Of a stretch of 64,000 bases of DNA, positions 12,723 to 25,306 are shown piece after piece (the first letter of the stretch is position 1; each line of letters starts with the position of its first letter). The DNA is from Heterostelium album PN500 (Eukaryota > Evosea > Eumycetozoa > Acytosteliales > Acytosteliaceae), in NCBI RefSeq assembly GCF_000004825.1, contig NW_008805091.1, positions 186,001 through 250,000 on the forward strand, read 5' to 3'. Both the position numbers and the translations under genes were made by a program. Below the pieces are notes generated by a model that did no database searches, had not been told where the DNA came from, and saw only the letters and a list, made by a program, of their open reading frames with translations.

Positions 12723-13565
12723 TTATTCAGACCAATTTACACTTAATTTCTCTTCAATTCCTTCGTTGTTTCCAATCATCTAAAAAAAAAACAAGGAATA
12801 AATTTTGTTAGTATGATGTGTTGTAAATGATAAAAATATATAACATTTATATATAAAACAATTGATAGTTATAGAGTTATAAACATACCAAAAGGAATTC
12901 TTCGAATGAAATCTTTCCATCTTTATCAAGGTCACCTTCAATGATAGTCTTATCAACGATCTGTTGTAATTGAATATCATTCAAGTTGGTACCAACCATC
13001 ATCTTCAATACTTGGAACAATTCACCATTACCAATGAATCCATCATTATCCATATCATACACTTGGAATAAAACTAATGTATAAGTAATTGAATAATAAA
13101 GATGAAAATGATTAGTAAAGTGATGAATTGATTGATTGAGTTGTTAGATTGATTGTTTTACATTTTAATTTATCTTGCTTTGAACCTTTGTCAGACAATG
13201 TAGATAGAGTCTGAACAAATTCAGAGAATTCGATTTCATTATCCTTGTTGAGATCAAATATAGTGAGTACACGTTCTAAAAGTGGATTCAATGCCAAGTC
13301 TGGAATGGAGAGGAACTCATCAGTCGTCAGAGTACCAGAACCATCTTTATCTAACATTTGAAATCTTCTATATAATCTTTTTAACTCTGGTTCTGTGACT
13401 ATAAGTTTATAATATACATCATTTGTTAATTCAGAATCAGTATTTATTAATCACTTGTTAGATGATCAATCAATCAAACAATCAAGCTATAAATATCTTA
13501 CAATTTGAGATCTCTTTCATATGATCCAAGTGTTCTTTATTGATTGCTGAATGTTGAGCACCCAT
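12723..13565 (-). CDS. cnbA: Calcineurin subunit B (regulatory, Ca2+-binding)
   Basis: Four exons (13565-13502, 13398-13162, 13073-12889, 12779-12723) join in phase to about 180 residues, close to the usual length. Four EF-hands are visible: [36 protein letters not shown] and [12 protein letters not shown]. The segment VYDMDNDGF...[12 protein letters not shown] is the calcineurin B signature around the third hand. The protein starts MGAQHS, with Gly2 available for N-myristoylation. It activates the Ca2+/calmodulin-dependent phosphatase calcineurin A. The C-terminal exon ([13 protein letters not shown]...) is short and differs from the usual ending, so it is the least certain part. The gene converges with PSMG3, leaving a 243-bp AT-rich spacer. 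Confidence 0.93.
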
Positions 13566-13824
13566 TTTTCTTTACTTTATTATACTATTATATAAATATA
13601 TATATATATAAACTAAAAATAAATATAAATGTTTTACAATTAAAATAAAAATAAAAATAAAAATAAAAATATAAATTATTTGAATTTATTAAAAATTTTT
13701 TAAATTAATATTAATTCCAAAAGTAAGGGTTAGAAGGGTTAGAGTGATGAAAAAATCATTCTTTTTTTTTTTTGTATTTTCATTTTTATTTTTCTTTTTT
13801 AAATTAATATTTATATAATCATCA

Positions 13825-14088
13825 ATGAATAGTAATCATCCTGGTGCTTATCACTTGATAAATGTTGTTAGTGATAGTGATAGTGATAATGATAATGAAA
13901 ACGGTATAGATTACAAAAGAAATGATAAAAGTAGAAGAAAAGAAGGTGGTGATGTTGACTTAAATAGAGTACAGTTGACTTGGTATGAAAAGTTGGGTGT
14001 AGACAGTTGTCTTTTAACTAGAATAGTGATATTCACTGTGGTTCTATGTTGGATTATGTTTGTTGTTTATATTGCTGCGTTTGCCTAA
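13825..14088 (+). CDS. Small single-span membrane protein, unrecognised
   Basis: A single-exon frame of 87 residues. The N-terminal half is hydrophilic, with an acidic Ser-Asp repeat (SDSDSDNDNEN) and a basic patch (YKRNDKSRRKE). The C-terminal 25 residues form one clear hydrophobic helix (LTRIVIFTVVLCWIMFVVYIAA is in this segment), ending FA, which fits a C-terminally anchored protein. There is no signal peptide. The stop lies only 24 bp from the stop of the convergent GH85 gene. I do not recognise the family. Codon use is richer in GC than the flanks, which supports a real gene. Confidence 0.6.
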   Translation: MNSNHPGAYHLINVVSDSDSDNDNENGIDYKRNDKSRRKEGGDVDLNRVQLTWYEKLGVDSCLLTRIVIFTVVLCWIMFVVYIAAFA

Positions 14089-14111
14089 AGATAACCTCCA
14101 CAGCACAGTTA

Positions 14112-17100
14112 CTAGTCCAAGGGAATACATTTTGTGACAACCTTGATAGGCTGACCGTCAATTGTACAAAACTCAAGAGTAACACTGTAGTTCTCACCTC
14201 TCTCTAGTCGACGAATGAGATAGCTATCCCGAGGACTTGCTACTCTTCCTACCCATTGGTCGTTTACTGATAGATGGCAGTGGTCATAGTGGAACGGTGT
14301 CAATGACCAGCGGATTAACCAATCGTTTATCTCTATTCCATCGGACATTGAAGAGTTATTCCATATCTTTTCAAATCGTATTATTTCCTCATTATTAGAA
14401 CAGCCATCCAGTTGTTGTTGGCTATCATTATAACGTAAGCAAATTCCACCAAATGAATAATTGATAATCTTACTAACATCACTATCACCATTAACAGTTA
14501 ATAACTTAATAGATAGCAATTGTTTCGATTGTCCAAGTTGGAGTGTCGTTCTCTCTTTGACCCAATGGTTTGTCAACTTTGTTTGCTCCTTGGATTCCAA
14601 CATAACAACATCGTTTGCTTTCAATACACTCAGTATCTTTGCAATATCAACAGTACCACCACTATGTATAACAACTGTTAGTTGTTCACTAAATTCCAAC
14701 AACACAAATAGGTTATCATCACCATTACTATTGTTTTTCCAATAATAAATGATATCCAACGATTCACTTGATACTACTGGTATATCTACTTTGAATATGG
14801 TAGCAATGAAACTGTTGTACTCATAGGCCAGTAGTTTACCTCTGACCAACAAGCTCGATCCACCGGCATATGCATCGTCCTCTGACAACACTGTCTCTAC
14901 GAGTGGCGAACCTTTCTTCTCACCATACTCTATGCAACCGGTGATGTCTTGCTCTGCCAAGTCGAACCATTCTCTATTGGATACAACTCTTCCCTCCCTG
15001 TAGTAGTTCAATCCATGACCTCGGTTGAAAGTGGTACTGAATGGAAGCACTGTTGTTGACACCCTCTCACCACTGTGTGTTAACACAGTTGGCATTGTTA
15101 CTGACTGCGTGGTTGTCGTCGTAGTAGTAGCGAGGTAATCATCCACCACATTGGAATTCACTAGATGCAAATAGATGGCAGTCACTTTACTTCCGAATCT
15201 ACCAGCCCAATTCTCAATATCTTTTCCACGGAATGACAATGTAATGTATCTTGCACCAACTGGATATTCACTAATTGTATTTCTATATTGCGTGAATTCC
15301 TTCGATGTAGTCAACACACCAGTATCCAATGTATATATTACTTTATGATTTTCATCACTAATTTCCAATCTATTTATTAGAAAATAAAATAAAATAACAG
15401 TCTATGTAAATATAAAGTATACAAATAGAATCTATTTTCTTATTAACTACCTACTTGAATTGTAATAAATCAGCATACTTTGGACCATTACCAGAATAAT
15501 AGAATTCAATATCAATAATTGGTATTGAGTTTAATAACCTAATTGAGTATCCACTCTTTACTAAATCAATTTCCTATATTATTATTATTATTAATTAATT
15601 TTGATGATTAGTATACCCTAACCAATTGGTTTAATAATAAAATTTATAACATGATAGTTAATTCTTTTTTTTTTTACCTGTGACATTGTAGACCATTGAA
15701 ATGATGATACAAAAGCATTACCTGAATTTAAACCATCTTGAGAAATACCCCAATTATCACCACCATGTTCAGTTATTGTCCAATCTGATAAATCATTGGA
15801 TTCAGCTGATGCATTAACAACTAAATCTATTTATACAACAATATCCGATAAATAACATTATAATTTTAAATATCCAACTAGTAACCACTACAATACAAAC
15901 TCTTTGATTTACTACTAACCCACAATTGAGACTCTTTTGAATGATAAATCTTTTTTGATGATCTATTGGTTTCCCATGTCCAACCAGGTGCAAACAATGC
16001 TGTTGATAATCCATTTTTAATTGATTCCTCAACACCCTAATAATTATTATTATTATAATATAAGTTAATTTTACTAGTAATATTGTAAAAATATAAATAG
16101 ATCTATTATATTATTAATGATAGATTACAATGTGAGTATTTAATTTACCACCACCAAAAGTACCTCTTCCCCAAACATCAGTACCGACATAAACCTGAGA
16201 TGCTCTGTGCTTCGCCAACAGTGAAGATTGCTTTAACATCTCGATATCCCATTTATAATTCAAGAATATACCATCACACCGTTGAAAATAACAATCGTTC
16301 TTTTCGTTTAACATGTTTTGCCACTTTAGTTCACCTGTATCTGTTATACTGTCATACCATAGTACAAGTGATCCAGGCATCTCTTTATGCATACGCTCTG
16401 TAAACTCTTTTAGGAATACCATATAGGATTTAGCTACACCAACATCGTCGATATTCGATTCAATATTAATAAACCATCCATCGAATGCATAGTACTTGGC
16501 AATCGCAATCAACTGATCAATGTAGAGTGCGGAGTGTTCTCCAACCAATCTGATAGCATCTGACAATCCACCTTCCCACTCAGTGATAATAGTTCCAACG
16601 ATCTTTACTCCATTTCTATGTGATGAATCTATCCATCCAACAGCTGTTTGATTATTTTTTGTTAATTTAAAGAAAAAAGAGTACTCAGTTAGTAAGTTTT
16701 AATTTAATACATACGTGGAATGGTAATTCTTTTATGTGAAAAGTAAATGAATGTATCTATTAACTGCCAATATTGAAAACTATAGTGATTGGAATGGTTG
16801 TCAGTCATTGATAATGGATAAGGATCGATTTCATAGTCGAGATAGCCACCCATCATATCATGACAATGAATCATTTGTGTCTTTCTAGTTGGTATTGGTT
16901 TAAGTGGTACTCTAGATACCAAAGACTGATCGTGCTGAGATGGTTTCCAATCTAATAACTCTGCAAGCGATGTCAATGCTTTACATTTTGGTAATGTAGT
17001 TGTTGAACAAGAAGGATAAACAGGAACATCAGGTAATACTGTTGTTCCATTTGGACAATCACCAATTGTTAGCTGATTAACTATAAATGATGAGATAGAT

Positions 17101-17823
17101 CGATTCGATTGACTATCCCCAGTGGAAATAGCTGGTAGATATCCTATTACCAATGGATATAAACAATATTTACTGTGAAGAAGTGAATCATTGTCTTTGA
17201 ATGTAGTTGTTTTACATTTATATAGCTTGCTGTCTATGAGTAGTTGAGAGTTGGCTGTGTTGTTGGTCCGATCGATCGTTGATCTCAATGAGATATACAA
17301 CCATTGTCTTAGGGGTATAGGTGGTGTTGATTCAATGCCCCTGGGATAGTCTTGGTAGTAGAGTTGATCATTACAAGCGGTGTTTCGATCAAAGTGCAAT
17401 CTCATCAACTTATCAATGAAAATACCTTCATACTCATTCTGATTGGTCGATGGTAGATAGTATCTTCTTACTATAATAGGTGTAGCTTGATCGATTGGCG
17501 ATTGATCCTTTTATATTGGTAATATGATTATTATTATTACATGTACTTTCAGTGGAATGTCATAAATTTATAATCAATCATTAAAAGCTGTTGTTGGTGA
17601 AACATACCAAATAAAACCAAAAAGAACAATTTGTTAGCAGATCTTCACTGTCTGATGTTGAACCAATAGGTATAGATATTGATTTACAATTATCTCCTAT
17701 AAATATTGAATCAATCAATTGTTTCATAGTTGTATTATTATGATTAAAATTATGATTGGTTGACTAATTGGTTTAATAAAAAAAAATTAATTTAAAGTGT
17801 GTGTGAAGTTTATGAGATATACC
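14112..17823 (-). CDS. Endo-beta-N-acetylglucosaminidase (GH85), 5' end unresolved
   Basis: Exons run 17696-17608, 17507-16715, 16643-16129, 16036-15886, 15826-15678, 15573-15455 and 15369-14112, all in matching phase. An open segment just upstream, ending at donor 17823, encodes ILKVECSLIG and joins in phase. No in-frame ATG was found for it, so the start is open. About 1,025 residues follow. The GH85 core is clear: LLDWKP, HCHDMMGGY, DGWFINIE (catalytic Glu), LWYDSITDTGELKWQN, DGIFLNYKW and VYVGTDVWGRGTFGGG. A Cys-containing region of about 230 residues before the core looks like a LamG/concanavalin-type sandwich, and beta-sandwich modules follow the core. The enzyme cleaves the chitobiose core of N-glycans. 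The donor at 15886/15885 (GTTACT) is unusual and uncertain. Confidence 0.87.
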
Positions 17824-17965
17824 GATGAGTGAACACTCAACTTTCAGAATAGAAAAATAAGAATTTATTTCTTTCAAATATTTATTATAATTATAATTAT
17901 AATTATTATCATTTTTTTATCTTTTTAAAGTTAATTTTGTTGTAGTGATATTTCATTTCTATTAG

Positions 17966-18310
17966 ATTTGAATTGGAGCAGCTTGTATTGGAGAAGAAGC
18001 TGGCAATTTGTGAGAGGCTTTCTGTTTCACATATTTGTGGAAAGGTTGGCTCGGATGAAGATAGCGAAATACTCGATTACATAATGATAAGATTGAAATC
18101 AGAGTAACCAAACACTATTGACTCAGACAAGTAACGAAATTCAACAAACATAGCAAAGATGAATGGCTTGACATTCGACAGACCTGAAAGAAGTCAACAA
18201 TTCAAAAGATTGACAAGAAAGAAATTACACGTAGAGTAGCTGTTAGAATAAATAAACTGCATCAATAGAAGCGCATAATATTTTACTAGCACAACAAACT
18301 TCTATTATCA
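17966..18310 (+). pseudogene. Unrecognised coding relic
   Basis: A patch of clearly higher GC than its surroundings follows a good acceptor (TTTCTATTAG at 17956-17965). One frame reads FELEQLVLEKKLAICERL, then SVSHICGKVGSDEDSEILDY, to a stop at 18104. Farther on, another frame reads VTKFNKHSKDEWLDIRQ, an in-frame stop, and then KKSTIQKIDKKEITRRVAVR to 18279. No start codon or upstream exon is available, because the start of the GH85 gene on the other strand abuts. This looks like the decayed 3' part of a gene or element on the plus strand. I do not recognise the family. Confidence 0.4.
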
Positions 18311-18682
18311 ATCTGATAGCTTAAGCAACCAATCCCTTTCGAGTAAACAAATGCTGTAACGAAAAAGATTTTAAAAACAAAAAAACTTTAAAATGATAAT
18401 AATGATAATAATTCAAATCATTGTATCTTAATAACAAAATAACATTAACACTTTGTGTATTGTATCATAATGGAATTGGAAAGAAAATATATATATATAA
18501 AGTGAATATATTATATTATAATATAAAACTTTTATACTATTATTATTATTTAAATTAGGTTAGGTTTTTTTTTTTAAAAAAAAAAGGATTTTTAGGGTGA
18601 TTGATTATGTATGTATGATATGAGTATTGTTATTATTTAATTGATTATTATTATTATATTGTATTTGTTTTGTTTTGTTTTT
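18311..18682. other. AT-rich spacer
   Basis: AT-rich DNA downstream of the succinyl-CoA ligase stop codon. It contains short runs of (TA)n near 18489 and T and A runs near 18567. No gene is seen. Confidence 0.4.
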
Positions 18683-19642
18683 TTACTTTCTTCTGTTCAT
18701 GGCCTCGAGCATGGTAGTACCGAGTTTAGCTGGTGAAAGTGACATGATGACACCGGCATCTTGGAGTGCCTTCATCTTGGAGTCGGCACCACCCTTACCA
18801 CCACTGATGATGGCACCGGCGTGACCCATACGACGACCTGGTGGTGCGGTGAGACCAGCGATGAATGATACGACTGGTTTGTCGGTTGGATTCTCTCTCA
18901 ACCATTGGGCAGCCTCCTCTTCGGCTTCACCACCGATTTCACCGATCAAAATGATACCTTCGGTCTGTGGATCCTTGGTGAACAACTTGAGACAATCGAC
19001 AAAGTTGGTTCCGTTGAATGGATCACCACCGATACCGACACAGGTCGATTGACCGAGACCGACTGCGGTGGTTTGAGCGACGGCTTCATATGTCAAAGTT
19101 CCGGAACGCGAGACGATACCGATCTTACCTGGACGATGGATGTGACCTGGCATGATACCGATCTTGCATTCACCTGGCTTGATGATACCTGGACAGTTTG
19201 GACCGATCAAACGTGTCTTGTTCTGACGATTCAACAAGTATTTAACACGAACCATGTCCTTCTGTGGGATACCCTCTGTGATACAGACGATGAGCTCCAT
19301 CTCGGCCTCGATGGCTTCGATGATGGCGTCGGCGGCACCTGGTGGTGGTACGTAGATAACTGATGCGTTGGCACCGGTTTCACGCTTGGCATCGGCGACA
19401 CTGTTGAAGAGTGGGAGCTTAGTGGCTTCGTGTTTGGTTCCACCTTTGTTTGGTGAAACACCACCGACCATCTGAGTTCCATAGTCGATTGCCTGTAGGG
19501 TGTGGAAAGTACCTTGCTTACCCAAACCCTGACAGATGACCTTTGTGTTTTTGTCGACCAAAACGAATGGTTTGCTGGCACTGCTGAATGAACGTGCAGA
19601 TTGAACGAAAATCGATGATAAAGATCTGTTGACTCCAATCAT
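18683..19642 (-). CDS. scsA: Succinyl-CoA ligase alpha subunit, mitochondrial
   Basis: A single exon of 319 residues, the usual length. The first about 24 residues (rich in Ser and Arg, no acidic residues) form a mitochondrial targeting peptide. Then come the CoA-binding fold ([25 protein letters not shown]), [45 protein letters not shown] and [23 protein letters not shown] carries the histidine that is phosphorylated during catalysis. With the beta subunit it converts succinyl-CoA to succinate in the TCA cycle with GTP or ATP formation. The coding sequence has the highest GC and the most biased codons in the neighbourhood, consistent with high expression. Confidence 0.96.
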   Translation of the reverse strand: MIGVNRSLSSIFVQSARSFSSASKPFVLVDKNTKVICQGLGKQGTFHTLQAIDYGTQMVGGVSPNKGGTKHEATKLPLFNSVADAKRETGANASVIYVPPPGAADAIIEAIEAEMELIVCITEGIPQKDMVRVKYLLNRQNKTRLIGPNCPGIIKPGECKIGIMPGHIHRPGKIGIVSRSGTLTYEAVAQTTAVGLGQSTCVGIGGDPFNGTNFVDCLKLFTKDPQTEGIILIGEIGGEAEEEAAQWLRENPTDKPVVSFIAGLTAPPGRRMGHAGAIISGGKGGADSKMKALQDAGVIMSLSPAKLGTTMLEAMNRRK

Positions 19643-22517
19643 TTTTATTTATGCTTTTTTAATTATATATAAACTAAACCACCTAACTACAAAAAAAAAT
19701 AATAATAAATAAATTTAATTAGATATTGAATAAATAAATAATTAAATTGATTGTTGATTTGATGTTAAATATAATTAGAGTAATTAATTAATCTAACTGT
19801 CTTTCAAAAAAATAATACTCAAACCTGATGATCACCTTTTTTTTTTCAAAGAGGATCAGTAGTGTGCATCAGTGTGTGTGGTTTGTGAAAAAAATTTTAA
19901 AAAAAAAAAAAAAAGAAAAAAACAAAAAAAAATCATCAAGGAAATTTAGTTTGCAAAGAAAAACAGTATAATAATTTTAAAAACAAATTATAACTTAACC
20001 AAAGAGTTTTTAAAATGGAAATATTTATATTTATTTTTCCAACAGATAATCAATAGATAAATTTCAGAAAAAAATATATATTGTTAACTTCAACAGCCTT
20101 TGGCTGAGATTTTTCAAATTTCTCTAAAATAATGAGTAAAACTATGAAAAAAGTTATAATTGTTTAAACAATTAAAAACCTTTAAAAATAAAATAAAAAT
20201 AAAATAAAAATATATTTCGAAAAAAAGGTGATTGTTGATGATGATTTTTTTTATCACCAGAGTTCTGGTCTCGGTTCCTTTGAAAATTTTTATTTTTTTT
20301 CATTTTTTTTCATTTTTTTTTTTACTAACTCAGACTTTGATTATTTTTCGCTCTTGTTCATTCCAAATTTTTTTGTTGAAAGTTTTTTCCAACAAAACAA
20401 TAATCAAAAGTCAATTTTCGCCCATCACTCAATTCCACTTTTGTTTGACCAAAGTAAATACTAAAGGATAACTAGTAATCAATACTACAGAGTTGTCTTT
20501 TTGTCATACATTGTTGTTCTTCTTTTTTTCTCTCAAATAGTTACAATCAACACTGACGACCGAATTCGGAATTCGTTTTGAATCTCGCTTGGTCAACATT
20601 TTTGTAATTACAGCAGTATAGATAATTAGGACCGTTTCTTTTAGTAAAGCCTAGTTAGATTTAAATCGAATCAATAGTAAAGTGTTATCTACTCTTCACA
20701 ATCAATTGTGAATACTATATATGTTTGTCAAATCAAATAAAATCAAACAACAACAACAACAAAAAAGACAAACAGTCCCAAGTCTTCTAGTCAAATAATA
20801 ATAATAACAATAACAACAAAAGAACAGTATAAAAATAGTATAGTTTTTAAATATAATTAGTTTTAATTAGTACAATGAAATTCGACATCATTCGTTCATT
20901 CATTCATTATTTCATCATACTCTTCATTTACTCTTTCTCTCTCCTACCACTCACATTCAAACTCCAAAACAGACGCCACTTGTCAAAAATAAAATAGATA
21001 TTTTAACAATTATATATGACTTTGAGCAACAATGACAACAACATAACATCAACAGGATAGAGTAAGAAGAAGAAGAATAAGAAGAGGAAAATTCATCATA
21101 TCTTTAGGGGAAAGAGAAATAGAACCCAATATATAAATATATATATGTGTGAAATTATTGTCGAGAAGACAACAAACACAATTCATCTCACACACAACCA
21201 CAACCACTACCACTAACCCCAAAAACAAAAAATTACAAACACACAACACAACAAAGTAATATGTAGGCTATGAATAAATGGGATATCAAACACACACCAC
21301 CATCACACAGTTCTATCAAAAACATAAAACAACACATTGTTTGAAATATAAAGTTTAGGTGTGTGCAATTAATATAATACATTGATATCAAATCAAATAT
21401 TTAATGGTTTTTTTTATAAAAGTAAACTTAGAGATATATATTAAATTGAAGTTTCTCAATTATATATTAGCGCCACACACATCCCATTACTACCACATTC
21501 TATTGAAGAGGCTCTTCTTATTCTCACTCTTACCTCTTACTTTTACTCAAACACACACACACTCTCTCACAATATAACAATTAACAACCACATCATCTAT
21601 TCTATTTCAAAAAAAAAAAAAAAAAAAAAAAGAAGTTTAATCAAATAAGAAACATCAAAACAACAACAATAACAATAATAATAATTTATAATTAGCATTA
21701 TGAGGTGGAATAGAAATTTAAATTTCTGTAGTACAAGTCAAGTCAAGTATCTTTATTACTAATAACAAATAAAATACAATAATTAGCATAATAATAATAT
21801 ATAATAGTAGTAGTTAATTTAAAAATAATAATAATTAAAATAAAAACACTTTGACCGTACAGTTACACTACACTCACTCCACCCAAAAAAAAACTACTTA
21901 TTAATCTATTATAACTACATTACTGTAATAGACATTTGCAGCAGATCACTGTCAGACATCACTCTCTTTCTCATCTTTATCTGTATTTGTTATTATTTTT
22001 TATTTTATTTTTGTTTGTTTTTTTTTTGTTGCTCCAAAATTTTTTAAAAAAAAAAAAACATAAAAAAACCAAAAAATTAGAATATTGGCAATTCGTTAGT
22101 TTTCAATTTAGTTGGCTTTATTTTATCTATCATTCACAAACACTACAATATTAGAGAGAAGACAAATAAAGGACTGTCAGTGTTTTGTTACAAGACAAAG
22201 AACGAATAATAGTAATAATAAAAAAACAACAAGTTTGTCTTTTTTTTTTTTTTTTTAAAAAAAAAAAAATAATAATAGTTGTTTGTTTGATACATTTCAA
22301 AAATATATTAGTAGTAAATTTTTGAAGATACTTGTGTATATATATTCCCAACTAATATAATAATAATACTAACTTTTGTTTAAACAAACAAACAAACAAC
22401 AAACAACATATATAATCATTCTTTTGTATATATTATTATATTTTATATATCATCTTTTTAATAGATCAATAGAAATTCGAATTTATTTATTATCATAAAA
22501 ACCAAATAGAATTCACA
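19643..22517. other. Long gene-free region (2.9 kb)
   Basis: No supported reading frame over 2,875 bp. It contains several long A or T runs (about 19891-19914, 20290-20322, 21608-21630, 22237-22269), CA/CAAC-rich patches (20748-20765, 21550-21560) and a perfect odd palindrome, CGAATTC-G-GAATTCG, near 20561. The last part is presumably the promoter and leader of the La-related gene, and the first part that of scsA, since the two genes diverge. The short frames at 20228, 21049 and 21936 are translations of T or A runs and are not believable genes. Confidence 0.6.
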
Positions 22518-24656
22518 ATGGATACTCAAGCAATTCAACCTGGTAAGAATTCGAATCATGATGATGATGATGACGACGATGATGAAAAAGACAAAACAAT
22601 CAAAGCTGACACATTACATTTATATCGTAATTCATTTTAGAACTATCTATTGAGGATAAAATTAGAGCTCAAGTCGAATATTATTTGTCACGTGAGAATT
22701 TGGCAAACGATGCATACCTAAGTCGTCAAATGAACAGAGAGATGTACGTCCCTGTCTCTGTCATCGCTAGTTTCCCAGTAGGTATTACGATCGTACATCT
22801 AGATAGATGCATTTAAGAAACAAACATCAATCTTTCAATCAAACTAACATTACAATTATCAACCAACTCTCAAAATATTATAGAAAATTAAAAATTTAAC
22901 AACTGATATCGAATTGATTGTCAAATCCATCTCTAAAAGCAGCTCGGTAATTTTAGATGAGACACAGAAACTTGTAAAACCATCTTTCAAACTTCAGAGA
23001 AACATTGTTATCTTGAGAGACATTGCACAAGCCACACCAGTAGAGGAGATCAAGGCTATATTCACAACAACAGCAGATGCAATAATCAATGTCAAGAACG
23101 ATATCGTCAATACATGGTTCATCACATTCGACACTGAGGAGAACGCATCGAAAGCATACGACTTCCTTCAAAACGCCACCTATAAAGATAAACCAATCAA
23201 GGTCAGAATCAAGTCTGAGCCACTCCTCAGAAACAACTATAAAACCAAATCGGAATCCAACACCACCACCAACACTACACATACCAACGGAACCACCAAC
23301 GGTAACTCTAGCAGCGGCAGTAGCAGTAGATATTATACAGTTGCCGGAAGTGGACACACCAACAACAAGTGGCAGAGAACCGTCGGTGGATACCCATACG
23401 GAGGTTGGGATCAGTCGGGTGACGCGCGACCACCATACGATCCAAGCAAACCAAACACTGAATCACACAGAAAGCCATACCGAGGAAATAAGGATTCCAC
23501 AGGACGTCCACCCAGACGCGAACACTACAATAATACACAACCAACTACCACCACTCCATCCACCACCACCACCACCTCCACTTCACCGTCGAATAATTTA
23601 AATAGTAATAGCAATAGTAATAATAGTTTAAATAATAATAGCAATGAACAATCAAATAGTATAACAAACAACACATCAACAACAACACAACCAAATAATT
23701 TTTCAGGAGAGCGTTACCAGAGAAGACCTCATCACAATAAATCTCACATGAATGGAAAACCAACAACAACAACCACCACCTCAACCACCAGCACTACAAC
23801 CGCCAGCTCGGCACCATCGACTAACGGTAGCGTCGTTCCAGTCAACGCCGCTCAAACCTCACCAAGCACAACCAACACCACCAGCGAATCAACGAACAAC
23901 ATTTCCTCGAGAAAGCCTCGTGAATCAAAACCAAGACACAGCGGCAAGAGCGCCAACGGTGCCAACAAATCAGCGGGTGCTCCCTCCACTACCAAGTCCT
24001 CTGACGAGAAGGAAAAGGAGAAGCCAAAGCTTACACCACCAGGTCCACAACACTTCCCACCCCTTGTCAAGGGAGAAACCGTTGAGGGACAAGCCGAAAT
24101 GAAAAAGAGAGAATGGGGACCAGCTTCCACCTCCTCTCCAGTTGTCGCTGCTGCCTCTTTGCCAGCCCCAACCCCAGTCGTTGCCGTCGCACCATCTTCA
24201 CCAGTTGCTTCATCTGTCGCTGCTACTTCCACCACCTCAAATTCATCGTCTGCAACCTCACCCGCTCAACAATCTGGTAAATCCTCTAAGAAGTCCAACG
24301 GTCAATCACCACAAACCCCAACAAAGAAGTCACGTGACTCAAAAGACAAGGAAGGAAAATCGAAATCCGATAAGCCAAAGAAGAACAATACTACTACCAA
24401 TACATCGACAACCTCCACCACCACCACTACCACTACTACCACCACTACCTCCACCTCACCAAAGACTGAATCCGCTCCATCAACAAACGGTGGATCCAAA
24501 CAACCAACCTATGCTGATATTATTCAAGGATTAGCCAAGCAACCAGTTGCTGCCACTGCCACTGCTCCAGCCCCAACTACTGCCGCTGCTACTGCTGCGC
24601 CAGTTACTGCTCCAGTCGTTGACACTCCAGCTGTCACTACTACTTCATCTCAATAA
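22518..24656 (+). CDS. La-related protein (LARP4-like) with La motif and RRM
   Basis: Exons 22518-22542, 22641-22777 and 22884-24656 give about 644 residues. The first exon holds only eight codons. Residues about 10-95 form a La motif: IRAQVEYYLSRENLANDAYL, then VPVSVIASFPKIKNLTTDI and SSVILDE, with the family's aromatic and basic RNA-contact positions. An RRM-like fold follows (RNIVILRDIA...EEIKAIF...TWFITFDTEENASKAYDFL). The remaining about 440 residues are Thr/Ser/Asn/Pro/Ala-rich. Two motifs stand out: GPQHFPPLV (about residue 430) and PTYADIIQGL (about residue 605), similar in kind to short motifs in LARP4-type proteins. A role in binding mRNA poly(A) and in translation or stability is inferred from the family. 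The region ends in poly-Thr and Ala/Pro tracts. Confidence 0.87.
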
Positions 24657-25306
24657 TCCAATATATTACTTTTTTTTTCCAAACATAGAAAAAAAAAAAA
24701 AAGGATAAACAAAAAAAAAAACAGAAAAAGAAAAAAAGAAAAAAAAAGATTAACAAAAAAAAAAAAAAAACAATCAATCAAAAAAAAATATTATATTATA
24801 TATTTAATTTAAAATCTTAGATCCATAGATCATCTTATCACCACCAAAAAAGAACACCATAATAATAAAAATAATTGTAATGAGGGAATATAAGTGTGAT
24901 GCCTCTTGGCACAACTATATCTTATCACACTAAAAAAAAAAAAAAAAAAAAAACAAATATATTGCCTTCAATTATTTAATTTCTTTTTCCCAATAAAACA
25001 ATTGTTAAGATGGACATATAACCTATTAATGGATTGATTTCTATTAATATAATAGAAAAAATTATCGTCTTAGATTGTTTCATATTTTTTTTTTATTTTG
25101 AATTTTTTTGCCAATTTTTTAGATTAGATAACACCCCTGTGAAAACAAACAATTCATTAAAAAATATATAAAATATTTGTAAATAATATAATTTTAGTTT
25201 TAGTTTGTTAAGAATTTAATATAGTTGGGATTAGTAATCAAAAAGAAAATAAAATAAAATATATAAGATAGATCGATAGTGTGATAAAGAGTTAGAAGTA
25301 ATAATA
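24657..25306. other. A-rich spacer with a hairpin
   Basis: This 650-bp spacer begins with A-rich DNA, presumably the 3' UTR of the La-related gene. A GC-richer island at 24888-24932 can fold: AGTGTGAT (24893-24900) pairs perfectly with ATCACACT (24924-24931), and GCC-TCTT-GGC (24901-24910) makes an inner hairpin. It could be a small non-coding RNA or a 3' UTR structure. No known family is recognised. The final about 150 bp are probably leader of the Rac gene. Confidence 0.4.

Noticed and set aside
20088-20130. AGCCTTTGGCTGAGAT resembles the 5' part of U2 snRNA
   Set aside because: The match ends after about 16 bases. The branch-site pairing sequence and Sm site of U2 do not follow.
20600-20650. 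ATTACAGCAG-type sequence resembling the motif of dictyostelid class I small RNAs
   Set aside because: The flanking complementary ends needed for the short closing stem are not seen, and the motif match is partial.
23545-23784. Antisense Tyr/Trp-rich frame opposite the La-related gene
   Set aside because: A translation of the complement of Asn/Thr repeat codons.
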